Below are positions 1 through 8,064 of a stretch of DNA of 64,000 nucleotides, one piece after another. The position numbers were made by a program, and so were the translations under genes. Location: assembly GCF_003755175.1 (NCBI RefSeq), contig NZ_RKHX01000001.1, positions 930,001-994,000 on the forward strand, written 5' to 3'. Origin of the DNA: Cellulomonas sp. PhB150 (lineage in GTDB: Bacteria; Actinomycetota; Actinomycetes; Actinomycetales; Cellulomonadaceae). Within the stretch, counting starts at the first letter, position 1; each line of letters opens with the position of its first letter. The notes below the pieces were generated by a model that searched no databases, was not told the origin of the DNA, and was given only the letters and a program-made list of their open reading frames with translations.

Positions 1-1
1 C

Positions 2-187
2 ACGCGCGCGCGGCCCGAGAAGCACCTGGAGCGCGTGTTCACGCGCGCCGAGGACGCGGAGGAGCGCTCGTACAACACGAGCCGGTTCCTGGGGCTCGAC
101 GCGAGCGCGCTCGGGGCCCTCGGGTGGCAGCCGCTCGTCGACCTCGACGCGGGCATCGACCGCATGCTGCGGAGCTTCGAGGCCTGA
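2..187 (+). CDS. NAD-dependent sugar epimerase/dehydratase, C-terminal fragment
   Basis: Only the last 61 codons lie in the window; the gene begins upstream. The frame ends with TGA at 185-187. The visible peptide has SRFLGLDASALGALGWQPLVD followed by an amphipathic stretch ending RMLRSFEA. This resembles the tail of extended short-chain dehydrogenases that act on nucleotide sugars, where the modified sugar pathway step is followed by an LGW-x-P-x-x-x-L helix. Its neighbours (glycosyltransferase, galE) fit a role in cell-surface polysaccharide precursor synthesis. The substrate cannot be judged from the fragment. Confidence 0.6.
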   Translation, partial: TRARPEKHLERVFTRAEDAEERSYNTSRFLGLDASALGALGWQPLVDLDAGIDRMLRSFEA

Positions 188-211
188 CCCGACCGTCAGG
201 CTCCGGGCGGG

Positions 212-1228
212 TCAGCGCCCGCGCGGACCGCCGCGCAGGTAGCCGAGCCCCCATGCGAGGTGCATGGTCGCGAGCACGGCAGGCAGGGCGGCCCACGAGC
301 GCAGCGGCAGCCCGCGCCCGCTGACGAGCGCCGCGGCGACCTCGCCGAGGACCCACAGCGCGGGCGCGACGAGCGCGAGCGTCAGGAGCGTGCTGCCGAG
401 CACGAGGCCGACGAGCCCGACGAGCGTCCCGAGCACGACGACCGCCGCGACGACCGGCGGGGCCAGGTACCGCGCCGAGGCGGTCCGCGGGTAGCGGGAC
501 ACGACCTCGCGCCGCCAGCGCCCCGTCTTGTAGAACTGCTGCGCGACGGCCCGCAGCGACCCGCGCGGGCGGTACTCGACCCGCATGCGCGGCGTGAACC
601 AGACCAGGGCGCCGCTCTCCCGCAGCCGCAGGTTCAGCTCCCAGTCCTGCGCGCGCGTCCAGTGCTCGTCGTACCCGCCGAGGCGCTCGAACGTCGCCCG
701 CCGGAACGAGCCCAGGTACACCGTGTCCGCGGCGCCCTCGGCGCCGCCGGTGTGGAAGCGCCCGCCGCCCAGGCCGACCGGGTGGGACATCGCCAGCGCG
801 ACGGCCTCCTGCACGACCCCGTCGCCGACGGGCACCATCATGCCGCCGACGTTGTCCGCGCCGGCGCGCTCCAGGGTGTCGACCGCGACGCGCACGTAGT
901 CGACGGGGAGGGTCGCGTGCCCGTCGGTGCGCACGAGGTACACGCTCGAGGGCTGCGCCGCGATCCCCGCCTGCACGGCGATGTTGAGGCCCTGCGGGGT
1001 CAGGCCCGTCGGGTTCTCGACCATCACGACCCGTGGGTCGGCGTCCGCGAGCTCGGCGGCGATCGCAGCGGTGGCGTCGCTCGACGGCCCGACCGCGAGC
1101 GCGAACACCATCGGCCCCGGGTAGTCCTGCGCGAGGACCGCGGCGACGGCTGCGCGCAGGTCACGCTCCTCGTTGCGGACCGTGGCGAAGACGACGACGG
1201 GGGGCCGGGTGGAGCGGGCTGCGGGCAC
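212..1228 (-). CDS. Family 2 glycosyltransferase, membrane-anchored
   Basis: A 338-residue protein. The N-terminal part is a GT-A domain: VVVFATVRNEERDL near residues 11-24, an acidic donor-binding region, and a later R-x-x-D-G-H-A segment with a GGYDEHWTRAQDWELNLRL acceptor/catalytic region. The last about 70 residues hold two hydrophobic segments that anchor it in the membrane. It resembles ExoA-like succinoglycan glycosyltransferases and probably adds sugars to a lipid-linked surface glycan. The start is placed at the GTG at 1228, not the GTG at 1246, because TATCCT at 1235-1240 forms a -10 box ending 7 nt before it. The donor and acceptor are unknown. Confidence 0.82.
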   Translation of the reverse strand: MPAARSTRPPVVVFATVRNEERDLRAAVAAVLAQDYPGPMVFALAVGPSSDATAAIAAELADADPRVVMVENPTGLTPQGLNIAVQAGIAAQPSSVYLVRTDGHATLPVDYVRVAVDTLERAGADNVGGMMVPVGDGVVQEAVALAMSHPVGLGGGRFHTGGAEGAADTVYLGSFRRATFERLGGYDEHWTRAQDWELNLRLRESGALVWFTPRMRVEYRPRGSLRAVAQQFYKTGRWRREVVSRYPRTASARYLAPPVVAAVVVLGTLVGLVGLVLGSTLLTLALVAPALWVLGEVAAALVSGRGLPLRSWAALPAVLATMHLAWGLGYLRGGPRGR

Positions 1229-1234
1229 GCGCGA

Positions 1235-1240
1235 AGGATA
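1235..1240 (-). promoter_or_regulatory. -10 box of leaderless glycosyltransferase promoter
   Basis: On the minus strand TATCCT lies with its final T 7 nt before GTG 1228, so transcription should start on the start codon itself. The hexamer would be inside the coding region if the GTG at 1246 were used, which argues for the shorter protein. Confidence 0.5.
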
Positions 1241-1270
1241 GGTCACGGCACGCGGACGGCCCGAATCGCC

Positions 1271-2269
1271 TCAGGCCGTCGGGCGGATGGGGTCGAGGCC
1301 TGCGGCCCGCTGGGCTCGCCACGCCTCCCAGGCCGACGCGACGATCTCGTCGAGCCCCCGGCGCGGCGCCCAGCCGAGCTCGGTGCGGATCCGCTCGGCG
1401 GTCGCGACCAGCACGGCGGGGTCCCCCGGACGTCGGTCGACCACGCGCGGTGCGATCGTCGACCCGCTCGCCGCAGCGATCGCCGTCAGCATCTCCGCGA
1501 CGGACACGCCCCGGCCCGAGCCGACGTCGAACGTGTCGGACCGGTCCGGCCGCTCGAGGTGGTCGAGGGCGGCGACGTGGGCCTCGGCGAGGTCCGCGAC
1601 GTGGACGTAGTCGCGCACGCAGGTGCCGTCGGGCGTCGGGTAGTCGTCGCCGAAGATCACGGGCGCCTCGCCGCGCTCGAGGCGGTCGAGCACGAGCGTC
1701 ATGAGGTTGAGCACCGCCGGGTCGCCCAGGTCCGGCCGCCCGGCACCGGCCACGTTGAAGTAGCGCAGCGCGACCTGCCGCAGCCCCCACGCGCGCTCCG
1801 CGGCACGGACCATCCACTCCCCGACGACCTTCGTCTGCCCGTAGGGGTTGATGGGTGCGGCCGGCGTCTCCTCGGTCACCACGCCGCCCGCCGGCTCGCC
1901 GTAGACGGCCGCGGACGACGAGAACACGAGGCGGTCGCAGCCGACGGCGCGCGCCGCCTCGAGCACGGTGCCGAGCCCGCCGACGTTCTGGCGGAAGTAC
2001 CACTCGGGCCGCGCGACGGACTCCCCGACCTGCTTCTTGGCGGCAAGGTGCACGATGCCCGTCGCGCCGTGCGACGTCAGCACCTGCGCGAGCTCGTCGG
2101 GAGCCGACGGCGCCGCCAGGTCCAGCCGATGCAGCGGGAAGCCGTCCACGCGCGCGGCGCTGGAGGTCGACAGGTCGTCGACGACGACGACGTCACGGCC
2201 GGACTCGGCCAGGGCCTGGACGACATGGGCTCCGATGTAGCCGGCGCCGCCGGTCACGATGATCGTCAT
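1271..2269 (-). CDS. galE: UDP-glucose 4-epimerase
   Basis: A 332-residue extended SDR enzyme of normal length that interconverts UDP-glucose and UDP-galactose for galactose use and surface glycans. The NAD-binding TGGAGYIG motif is at residues 6-13, the catalytic SSSAAVYG at about 117-124 and the YxxxK pair at Tyr143/Lys147 (NPYGQTK). RYFNVAGA and CVRDYVHVADLA are further GalE signatures. The frame stays open far upstream, but ATG 2269 begins the protein exactly at the Rossmann strand MTIIVTGG. A TAGGCT box 9 nt upstream suggests a nearly leaderless transcript. The gene is divergent from the LCP gene. Confidence 0.95.
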   Translation of the reverse strand: MTIIVTGGAGYIGAHVVQALAESGRDVVVVDDLSTSSAARVDGFPLHRLDLAAPSAPDELAQVLTSHGATGIVHLAAKKQVGESVARPEWYFRQNVGGLGTVLEAARAVGCDRLVFSSSAAVYGEPAGGVVTEETPAAPINPYGQTKVVGEWMVRAAERAWGLRQVALRYFNVAGAGRPDLGDPAVLNLMTLVLDRLERGEAPVIFGDDYPTPDGTCVRDYVHVADLAEAHVAALDHLERPDRSDTFDVGSGRGVSVAEMLTAIAAASGSTIAPRVVDRRPGDPAVLVATAERIRTELGWAPRRGLDEIVASAWEAWRAQRAAGLDPIRPTA

Positions 2270-2277
2270 GGTTCTGG

Positions 2278-2283
2278 AGCCTA
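2278..2283 (-). promoter_or_regulatory. -10 box of galE
   Basis: Minus-strand TAGGCT ends 9 nt before the galE ATG, which would leave a leader of about 2 nt. The 126-bp spacer 2270-2395 carries this and the divergent LCP promoter. Confidence 0.35.
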
Positions 2284-2383
2284 GGTCCGATTCGAGCCGG
2301 TCCGGGCAAAGATGTGCGCCCATCTGCACAGATCCTCCACCGCGCTCCCGCGCCGGGTCCGCCGCTCGCGCAAGGCCCGAACC

Positions 2384-2389
2384 TAGGAT
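2384..2389 (+). promoter_or_regulatory. -10 box of leaderless LCP gene
   Basis: TAGGAT ends 7 nt before GTG 2396. No Shine-Dalgarno sequence precedes the GTG, so a leaderless mRNA is the simplest reading. Confidence 0.5.
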
Positions 2390-2395
2390 TCCGGT

Positions 2396-3646
2396 GTGAC
2401 AGTCCGCCACGCCACGCCCGAGCGCCCCCGAACGGCGCGCCACTCGCGCCACGCCACCCACGCCACCCGCAGGGTCCTGCGCGGCACCGCCATCGCGGCG
2501 ACCGCGCTCCTCGCGTTCGGTGTCGGCAGCGCCGCGGCGACGTACGCCCGCATCAACGGCAACGTCAACCAGGCGGACATCGGCTCGCTCGTCGAGGACG
2601 ACCCGCGCCCGACGAAGGCCGCGAACCCCGACGACCCGAACGCCGGCAAGGACGTCAACATCCTGCTGCTCGGCTCGGACCAGCGCGACGGCGAGAACGC
2701 CGACATCGGCGGCAGCTTCGGCGGCATGCGCTCGGACACCACGATCGTGCTGCACATCTCCGCCGACCGGTCCCGCGTCGAGGCGATCTCGATCCCGCGC
2801 GACTCGATGGTCGACGTACCCTCGTGCACGCTGTCCGACGGCAAGAAGACGAACGCGTACTTCGGCATGTTCAACTCGGCGTTCGCGACCGGGTGGGACC
2901 AGGGCGGCGACATCGCCTCGGCCGTGGGCTGCACCTGGAAGACCGTCGAGAAGAACACCGGCGTGCACATCGACCACTCCGTCGTCGTCGACTTCGCGGG
3001 GTTCGAGAAGATGGTCGACGCGCTCGGCGGCGTCCCGATCTGCATCCCCAACGAGATGATCTCGAAGAAGGCCAAGCTGCACCTGCAGCCCGGCAACCAG
3101 ACGCTCAACGGCACCGAGGCCCTCGGCTTCGCCCGGGCGCGCACCGGCACCGGCGTCGGCGACGGCTCGGACACCAACCGCATCGGCCGTCAGCAGCAGC
3201 TCATCGCCGCCATGGTCCAGGCGATCCTGCACAAGAACGTGCTGACCGACGTGGGTGACCTGCTGGGCCTGCTGGGGGCCGCGACGAGCTCCGTCACCAC
3301 GGACAAGGGCCTGTCCCTGACCGACATGGCCGGGCTCGCCTACACGATGCGGGACATCCGCGGTGGCAACATCACCTTCATGACGATTCCTTGGGGCGCC
3401 TACCCGGCTGACCACAACCGTGTGCAGTGGACCGCCGAGGCCGCCACGGTCTGGGACAGGCTCGCGAAGGACAAGCCGCTCGACGGCGAGACCACGCCGA
3501 CGTCCAAGCCGTCGGCGACGTCGAACGCGACACCCGGTGCGACGTCGACCTCCACGCCCAAGGCGACCCCGAAGCCGACCGAGTCCAAGCAGGCGGGTCG
3601 CGAGGCGTTCAGCCTCGACGACAGCACCGCCAGCTGCTCCGCCTGA
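2396..3646 (+). CDS. LCP (LytR-CpsA-Psr) family glycopolymer ligase
   Basis: A 416-residue protein with a short basic cytoplasmic N-terminus, one membrane segment at about residues 31-50 and an extracytoplasmic LCP domain. Diagnostic motifs are NILLLGSDQR, MRSDTTIVLHI and SIPRDSMVDVP, whose Arg and Asp residues bind the polyprenyl pyrophosphate head group. The family transfers lipid-linked glycopolymers such as arabinogalactan or teichoic acids to peptidoglycan. After the domain comes a Thr/Pro/Lys-rich tail (about 365-400) of unknown role. A second LCP gene follows 12 nt downstream, so the two form an operon. Which glycopolymer is transferred cannot be seen. Confidence 0.92.
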   Translation: MTVRHATPERPRTARHSRHATHATRRVLRGTAIAATALLAFGVGSAAATYARINGNVNQADIGSLVEDDPRPTKAANPDDPNAGKDVNILLLGSDQRDGENADIGGSFGGMRSDTTIVLHISADRSRVEAISIPRDSMVDVPSCTLSDGKKTNAYFGMFNSAFATGWDQGGDIASAVGCTWKTVEKNTGVHIDHSVVVDFAGFEKMVDALGGVPICIPNEMISKKAKLHLQPGNQTLNGTEALGFARARTGTGVGDGSDTNRIGRQQQLIAAMVQAILHKNVLTDVGDLLGLLGAATSSVTTDKGLSLTDMAGLAYTMRDIRGGNITFMTIPWGAYPADHNRVQWTAEAATVWDRLAKDKPLDGETTPTSKPSATSNATPGATSTSTPKATPKPTESKQAGREAFSLDDSTASCSA

Positions 3647-3658
3647 CAGGAGACCTCT

Positions 3659-5029
3659 CTGAGCCCGGACCAACCGCGCCGTCCCGCGCCGCCGAGCTTC
3701 GCTCCCGGCGCACGGGTCACCCGGCCTGCCGCCGAGGCCGAGCCCGTGGTCGTCGGGCAGCAGCAGCCCGACGCGACGCGCGTGCTGCCCACGACGCCGC
3801 CGCGCGCGCCGTCGAGCCGTCCCGCGGCCCCGCGCGCGACCCCGCCCCGGGGTGCCGCGAGCGTGCCGCCGGCGGCCGCCCGGCCCGCGAGCAGGTCGAC
3901 GAGCGCGCCGCGCCCGACGAGCACCGCGCGACCGGCGAGCGCCGCCGCCGCACGCACCACGAGCGGTCACCCCACCGGCCACGCCCCGTCGCGCCCCGCC
4001 GGTCCGGCGCAGCGCTCCGGGCCCCCGTCGCGCCCCAGCGACCCGGCCGGCACCGGTGGCGGCGAGCCGCCGAGGAAGCGCCGCCGTGGCCGCAAGGCGA
4101 TCGTCGTCTCGATCGTCGCGATCGTGCTCATCGCGCTGCTCGCGTGGCCGATCGGCCTGGTCATGTGGGCGAACGGCAAGATCCAGCACACCGAGGCGCT
4201 GTCCGGGTCCCCGGGCACCGACGGCACGACGTACCTCCTGACCGGGTCCGACTCCCGCGCCGACGGCGGCGTGAAGGACGACGGCACGGTCGGCGCGCGC
4301 ACGGACACGATTCTGCTGCTGCACGTCCCCGACAGCGGCCCGACGGCGCTGATCTCGCTCCCGCGTGACACCTACGTCGACATCCCCGGTCACGGCCCCG
4401 CCAAGCTCAACGCGGCCTTCGCGTGGGGTGGCGCGCCCCTGCTCGTGGAGACCGTCGAGGGCCTGTCCGGCCTGACCGTGGACCACTACGCCGAGATCGG
4501 CATGGCGGGCGTGAAGAACGTCGTGGACGCCGTCGACGGCGTCCGGCTCTGCTACGACAAGACGGTCGACGACAAGGACTCGCACCTCAAGTGGAAGGCC
4601 GGCTGCCACGTCGTCCACGGCAAGAAGGCGCTCGCCTTCTCCCGCATGCGCAAGTCGGACCCCGAGGGTGACATCGGCCGCGCGCAGCGCCAGCGCCAGC
4701 TGGTCTCCGCGATCATGGCCAAGGTCGACCCCAAGTCCCTGGTGCTGCACCCGTCGCAGCAGGTCGGGCTCATCGACGCCGCGACCGGCGCGCTGACGGT
4801 CGACGAGGACATGGGCATGATCGACATGGGCAAGATGGCCCTGGCGTTCAAGGCGGCCAACGGCGACGGCGGCATCACGGGCACGCCCCCGATCAAGAGC
4901 CTCGACTACCGTCCGGGCGGCGTCGGCTCGACCGTCCAGCTCGACCCGAAGAAGACGCCCGCGTTCTTCGAGAAGATCCGCGACGGCAAGCTCGACCCGG
5001 GCAAGGTCGGCGGGATGCCCGGGTCCTGA
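3659..5029 (+). CDS. LCP family glycopolymer ligase, probable CTG start
   Basis: A 456-residue protein with a Pro/Ala/Arg-rich cytoplasmic N-terminus of about 145 residues, one membrane helix at about 147-170 and an LCP domain (YLLTGSDSR, ARTDTILLLHV, SLPRDTYVDIP). The first ATG/GTG in frame is GTG 3746. However, CTG 3659 sits 6 nt after AGGAG at 3648-3652, just behind the previous stop, and the peptide it starts (SPDQPRRPAPPSFAPG) looks like the usual N-terminus of actinobacterial LCP proteins. I therefore infer a rare CTG start. The role is ligation of glycopolymers to peptidoglycan, partly redundant with the preceding paralogue. It converges on purE with 4 nt between stops. Confidence 0.88.
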   Translation: MSPDQPRRPAPPSFAPGARVTRPAAEAEPVVVGQQQPDATRVLPTTPPRAPSSRPAAPRATPPRGAASVPPAAARPASRSTSAPRPTSTARPASAAAARTTSGHPTGHAPSRPAGPAQRSGPPSRPSDPAGTGGGEPPRKRRRGRKAIVVSIVAIVLIALLAWPIGLVMWANGKIQHTEALSGSPGTDGTTYLLTGSDSRADGGVKDDGTVGARTDTILLLHVPDSGPTALISLPRDTYVDIPGHGPAKLNAAFAWGGAPLLVETVEGLSGLTVDHYAEIGMAGVKNVVDAVDGVRLCYDKTVDDKDSHLKWKAGCHVVHGKKALAFSRMRKSDPEGDIGRAQRQRQLVSAIMAKVDPKSLVLHPSQQVGLIDAATGALTVDEDMGMIDMGKMALAFKAANGDGGITGTPPIKSLDYRPGGVGSTVQLDPKKTPAFFEKIRDGKLDPGKVGGMPGS

Positions 5030-5033
5030 GGAC

Positions 5034-5576
5034 TCAGGCCTGGAACCCGATCCCCGCGCGCGTTGCGCCCGTCTGACCGCGCAGGCGCTGACCCTTGGCG
5101 TCGGCCTGCTCGCGCAGACCGACCTGGAACGCGGCCATCGCGGTGCGCAGGCGCGCCGCCTCGTCGCCCGCGCCGGACGCGAGGATCCGCACCGCGAGCA
5201 GGCCCGCGTTGCGCGCCCCGCCCACGGAGACGGTCGCCACGGGCACCCCCGCGGGCATCTGCACGATGGAGAGCAGCGAGTCCATCCCGTCGAGGTAGGC
5301 GAGGGGCACGGGCACGCCGACGACCGGGAGCGTCGTGACCGAGGCGAGCATGCCGGGCAGGTGCGCCGCTCCCCCGGCGCCGGCGATGATCGCGCGCAGC
5401 CCGCGGTCGGCGGCGCTGCGGCCGTAGTCGATCATCTTCTCGGGCTGGCGGTGCGCGGAGACGACGTCGACCTCGACGGGGACGTCGAACTCCGCGAGCA
5501 CGTCCGCGGCGGCCTGCATGACCGGCCAGTCCGAGTCCGAGCCCATGACGATCCCGACCAGGGCACCTGCAGCCAT
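5034..5576 (-). CDS. purE: N5-carboxyaminoimidazole ribonucleotide mutase (class I PurE)
   Basis: A 180-residue enzyme of de novo purine synthesis. It converts N5-CAIR, made by PurK, to CAIR. The signature [13 protein letters not shown] lies at the N-terminus, with [11 protein letters not shown] and [12 protein letters not shown] active-site segments and a [13 protein letters not shown] segment near the C-terminus. Start ATG 5576 has GGAGAG 4 nt upstream; an in-frame ATG at 5588 is possible. Its usual partner purK lies about 750 bp upstream on the same strand, and the space between is filled by a toxin-antitoxin pair on the other strand, so purE probably needs its own promoter. Confidence 0.95.
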   Translation of the reverse strand: MAAGALVGIVMGSDSDWPVMQAAADVLAEFDVPVEVDVVSAHRQPEKMIDYGRSAADRGLRAIIAGAGGAAHLPGMLASVTTLPVVGVPVPLAYLDGMDSLLSIVQMPAGVPVATVSVGGARNAGLLAVRILASGAGDEAARLRTAMAAFQVGLREQADAKGQRLRGQTGATRAGIGFQA

Positions 5577-5630
5577 CACGCTCTCCATCCGTCCGTCATG
5601 CTCGCAGCTCGTGCCGCGGGGCCATCATCG

Positions 5631-5654
5631 CCCGTGGTACGCCCGTGGTACGGT
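5631..5654 (+). promoter_or_regulatory. Toxin-antitoxin promoter with 11-bp phased direct repeats
   Basis: CCCGTGGTAC occurs at 5631-5640 and again at 5642-5651, one helical turn apart. The second copy overlaps the -10 box TACGGT (5649-5654), whose last base is 7 nt before the antitoxin ATG. The arrangement suits autorepression by the antitoxin or the complex, as is usual for such pairs. Confidence 0.55.
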
Positions 5655-5660
5655 CGCCCG

Positions 5661-5927
5661 ATGGAGACGACGACGGTTCGGCGACTCAGTCACGACACGG
5701 CTGGGGTGCTCGCCCTGGTGGCGACGGGTCACACCGTCGAGGTGACCCGCAACGGTCAGCCGGTAGCACGGATCGTCCCGGTGCAGCCTGATGTCCTGGC
5801 CGGCCTGGTCGCGTCAGGCGCCCTGATCGCAGCCGACCCGACCGCCGTTCGCCCCTCCCGCCTGCCGGCCGGGCCAGGTCCCTCGACGACGGAGATCCTC
5901 GACGACCTTCGCTCCGACCGCCTGTGA
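5661..5927 (+). CDS. Phd/YefM-type antitoxin
   Basis: An 88-residue protein. The N-terminal half reads like a Phd/YefM fold: VRRLSHDTAGVLALVATGHTV, then VTRNGQPVARIVPV. These are the DNA-binding helix and the hairpin found in antitoxins of PIN-domain toxins. The C-terminal half (PSTTEILDDLRSDRL) is the likely toxin-binding tail. Its stop overlaps the toxin start in GTGA, indicating translational coupling. The ATG is predicted leaderless. The pair is expected to repress its own promoter through the repeats at 5631-5654. Confidence 0.85.
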   Translation: METTTVRRLSHDTAGVLALVATGHTVEVTRNGQPVARIVPVQPDVLAGLVASGALIAADPTAVRPSRLPAGPGPSTTEILDDLRSDRL

Positions 5928-6313
5928 TCTACCTCGACACGAGTGCGCTGGCGAAGCTGCTGATCGACGAGCCCGAGTCTGCCGCGCTCGAGACATGGCT
6001 CGAAGCGCGGCCAGGACCGCTGCTGACCTCCGTCCTGGCCCAGATCGAGCTGGCGCTGACACTGGCGCGACGAGGCAGTCCGGTCGGCCTCGGGGACGAG
6101 CTGCTCCGGGGCGTTGCGCGTCTGGAGATCAACGAGCCGGTGCGCCGCCGGGCGACGACCTTGCGGTCGATGCGGGCGCTCGACGCGATCCATGTGGCGA
6201 CCGCGATCGAGCTCGACGCACTCGCGCCTGGGTCCGTGATCGTCGTGACCTACGACGCCCGGATGCGGGCCGCTTCGGCGTCCGCGGGCCTGGCGACCGC
6301 CGGGCCCGCGTAG
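5924..6313 (+). CDS. VapC-like PIN-domain ribonuclease toxin
   Basis: A 129-residue PIN protein of normal VapC length. The acidic metal-binding residues are all present: Asp5 in YLDTSALAK, Glu42 in AQIEL, Asp87 in ALDAIHVATA and Asp111 in TYDARM. The family cleaves RNA, often tRNA, when not held by its antitoxin. The GTG start overlaps the antitoxin stop by 4 nt. The gene ends 11 nt before the purK stop on the other strand, so the cassette sits tightly between purK and purE. The target RNA is unknown. Confidence 0.88.
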   Translation: MIYLDTSALAKLLIDEPESAALETWLEARPGPLLTSVLAQIELALTLARRGSPVGLGDELLRGVARLEINEPVRRRATTLRSMRALDAIHVATAIELDALAPGSVIVVTYDARMRAASASAGLATAGPA

Positions 6314-6324
6314 CTGCAGGCGGG

Positions 6325-7458
6325 CTACTCGCCGCGCAGCAGCGCCGCCGCCGCGTCCGCCCGACGGCGCACGTCGGTCAGGTCGTCCCCCGAGACGTTG
6401 ACGTGCCCGAGCTTGCGGCCGGGGCGCACCTCCTTGCCGTACAGCTGCACCTTGGCCGCGGGGTCGGCGGCGGCCACGGCCGCGAGCGCGTCGGTCAGGT
6501 CGGCGAGCTCGCTGCCCAGCACGTTCGCCATCACGGTCCACCGCGACCGGGCGCTCGTGTCACCGAGCGGAAGATCGAGGACCGCGCGGAGGTGCTGCTC
6601 GAACTGGCTGGTCACGGCGCCGTCGATGGTCCAGTGCCCCGAGTTGTGCGGGCGCATCGCGAGCTCGTTGACCACGACGTCGCCGTCGACCTCGAACAGC
6701 TCGACAGCCAGGACGCCGGTGACCCCGAGGCCGTCGGCGATCCGGACGGCGACGTCCACCGCACGAGCGGCGAGTGCCGGGTCGAGGTCGGGGGCGGGCG
6801 CGACGACCTCGGCGCAGACACCGTCGCGCTGCACCGACTCGACGACGGGCCAGGTGCGCACCTCCCCGGAGGGGCGGCGCGCGACGAGCACCGCGAGCTC
6901 ACGCGCGAACGGCACCTTCTCCTCGGCCAGCAGCGGCACTCCGCCGTCGGCCGCGGCGGCGAACCAGTCGGCGACCTCGTCGGCCGAGCGGACCACGCGC
7001 ACGCCCTTGCCGTCGTACCCGCCGCGGGCGGTCTTCACGACCGCCTCGCCGACGTCGGCGAGGAACGCCGTCAGGTCCTCGGGCCCGGACAGCTCGGTCC
7101 AGCGCGGGCAGGGCACGTCGAGCTCCGTGAGCCGGCGCCGCATGACGATCTTGTCCTGCGCGTGCACGAGCGCGTGCGTGCCGGGGTGCACGGGCACGCC
7201 GGCAGCCGCGAGGCGGTCGAGCAGCGCGAACGGGACGTGCTCGTGCTCGAACGTGAGCACGTCCGCGCCGACGGTCAGCGCGGAGACCGCCGCGGCGTCG
7301 GTGGCCGCACCCACGGGCGCGTCGACGACGACCTGGGCGGCCGACGAGGTCGGGCTCTCGACCAGCACGCGCAGGTGCACGCCCAGCGCCGTCGCGGCGG
7401 GCGCCATCATGCGGGCCAGCTGCCCACCACCGACCACGGCCACCACGGGTGCACTCAC
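6325..7458 (-). CDS. purK: 5-(carboxyamino)imidazole ribonucleotide synthase
   Basis: A 377-residue ATP-grasp enzyme that carboxylates AIR with ATP and bicarbonate, feeding PurE. The N-terminal VAVVGGGQLARMM loop, the FEHEHVP segment, the ATP-grasp lysines in VVKTARGGYDGKGV and the Mg-binding NELAMRPHNSGHWTID region are all visible. Start GTG 7458 gives the expected N-terminus. A TACGCT hexamer ends 9 nt upstream. In many actinobacteria purE follows directly; here the toxin-antitoxin pair intervenes. Confidence 0.95.
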   Translation of the reverse strand: MSAPVVAVVGGGQLARMMAPAATALGVHLRVLVESPTSSAAQVVVDAPVGAATDAAAVSALTVGADVLTFEHEHVPFALLDRLAAAGVPVHPGTHALVHAQDKIVMRRRLTELDVPCPRWTELSGPEDLTAFLADVGEAVVKTARGGYDGKGVRVVRSADEVADWFAAAADGGVPLLAEEKVPFARELAVLVARRPSGEVRTWPVVESVQRDGVCAEVVAPAPDLDPALAARAVDVAVRIADGLGVTGVLAVELFEVDGDVVVNELAMRPHNSGHWTIDGAVTSQFEQHLRAVLDLPLGDTSARSRWTVMANVLGSELADLTDALAAVAAADPAAKVQLYGKEVRPGRKLGHVNVSGDDLTDVRRRADAAAALLRGE

Positions 7459-7563
7459 GGGCGCCGAGCGTAGTCCAGGCGGGCAGGACGCTCGGTGCGT
7501 GACCAGGATCCGGGGCTATCCTCGCGGAGACCGACGACCGAGCATCACCCGAGGAGTGCAGGC

Positions 7564-8061
7564 GTGAGCGAGACCGACGAGGCCACCGTGGGTGCACCGC
7601 TCCCCGGTCCGCCCCCGCCCGCGGCCCTGCGCTGGGTGGTGATGCGTGCCCGCGCGCTCGAGGTCGCGCGGTTCCTGTCCGTCGGCGCGATCGCCTTCGT
7701 CGTCGACCTGGGCCTGTTCAACCTGCTGCGGTTCGGCCCCGGCCACGTCCTGGAGCACAAGCCGATCACCGCGAAGATCATCTCGGTCGCCGCGGCGACG
7801 CTCGTGTCGTGGCTCGGCAACCGGCACTGGACCTTCGCCGAGCACGCCACGCCGCAGCGCGGGCGCGAGCTGTTCGTGTTCGCCCTGATCAACGTGCTCT
7901 GCGCGGCGATCCCGATCGGCACGCTCGCGTTCTCGCACTACACGCTCGACCTCGTGTCGCAGACCGCGGACAACGTGGCCACCGTGATCGGCATCGCGAT
8001 CGGCACGGTGCTGCGCTACGTCGGCTACAAGCGCTGGGTCTTCACGGGGCACCGCCCCTAG
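7564..8061 (+). CDS. GtrA-family membrane protein
   Basis: A 165-residue protein with four predicted membrane segments beginning with RFLSVGAIAFVVDLGLFNLL and ending with VLRYVGYKRWVF, both characteristic of GtrA. An NRHWTFAEH loop between helices two and three is a further hallmark. GtrA proteins are proposed flippases for polyprenyl-linked sugars used in surface glycan decoration, which fits the neighbouring glycosyltransferase, LCP and manA genes. The start GTG follows GAGGAG at a usual distance, and a TATCCT box lies about 40 nt upstream. It converges with manA, the stops 3 nt apart. Confidence 0.85.
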   Translation: MSETDEATVGAPLPGPPPPAALRWVVMRARALEVARFLSVGAIAFVVDLGLFNLLRFGPGHVLEHKPITAKIISVAAATLVSWLGNRHWTFAEHATPQRGRELFVFALINVLCAAIPIGTLAFSHYTLDLVSQTADNVATVIGIAIGTVLRYVGYKRWVFTGHRP

Positions 8062-8064
8062 GCG

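Noticed and set aside
2270-4750. Upstream extension of the galE frame through the LCP genes
   Set aside because: The frame is open only by chance. GalE begins at the Rossmann strand at 2269, and the extension is antisense to two LCP genes.
5589-5630. Insertion-sequence or recombination scar beside the toxin-antitoxin pair
   Set aside because: No inverted terminal repeats, target duplications or transposase remains could be seen around 5589-6324.
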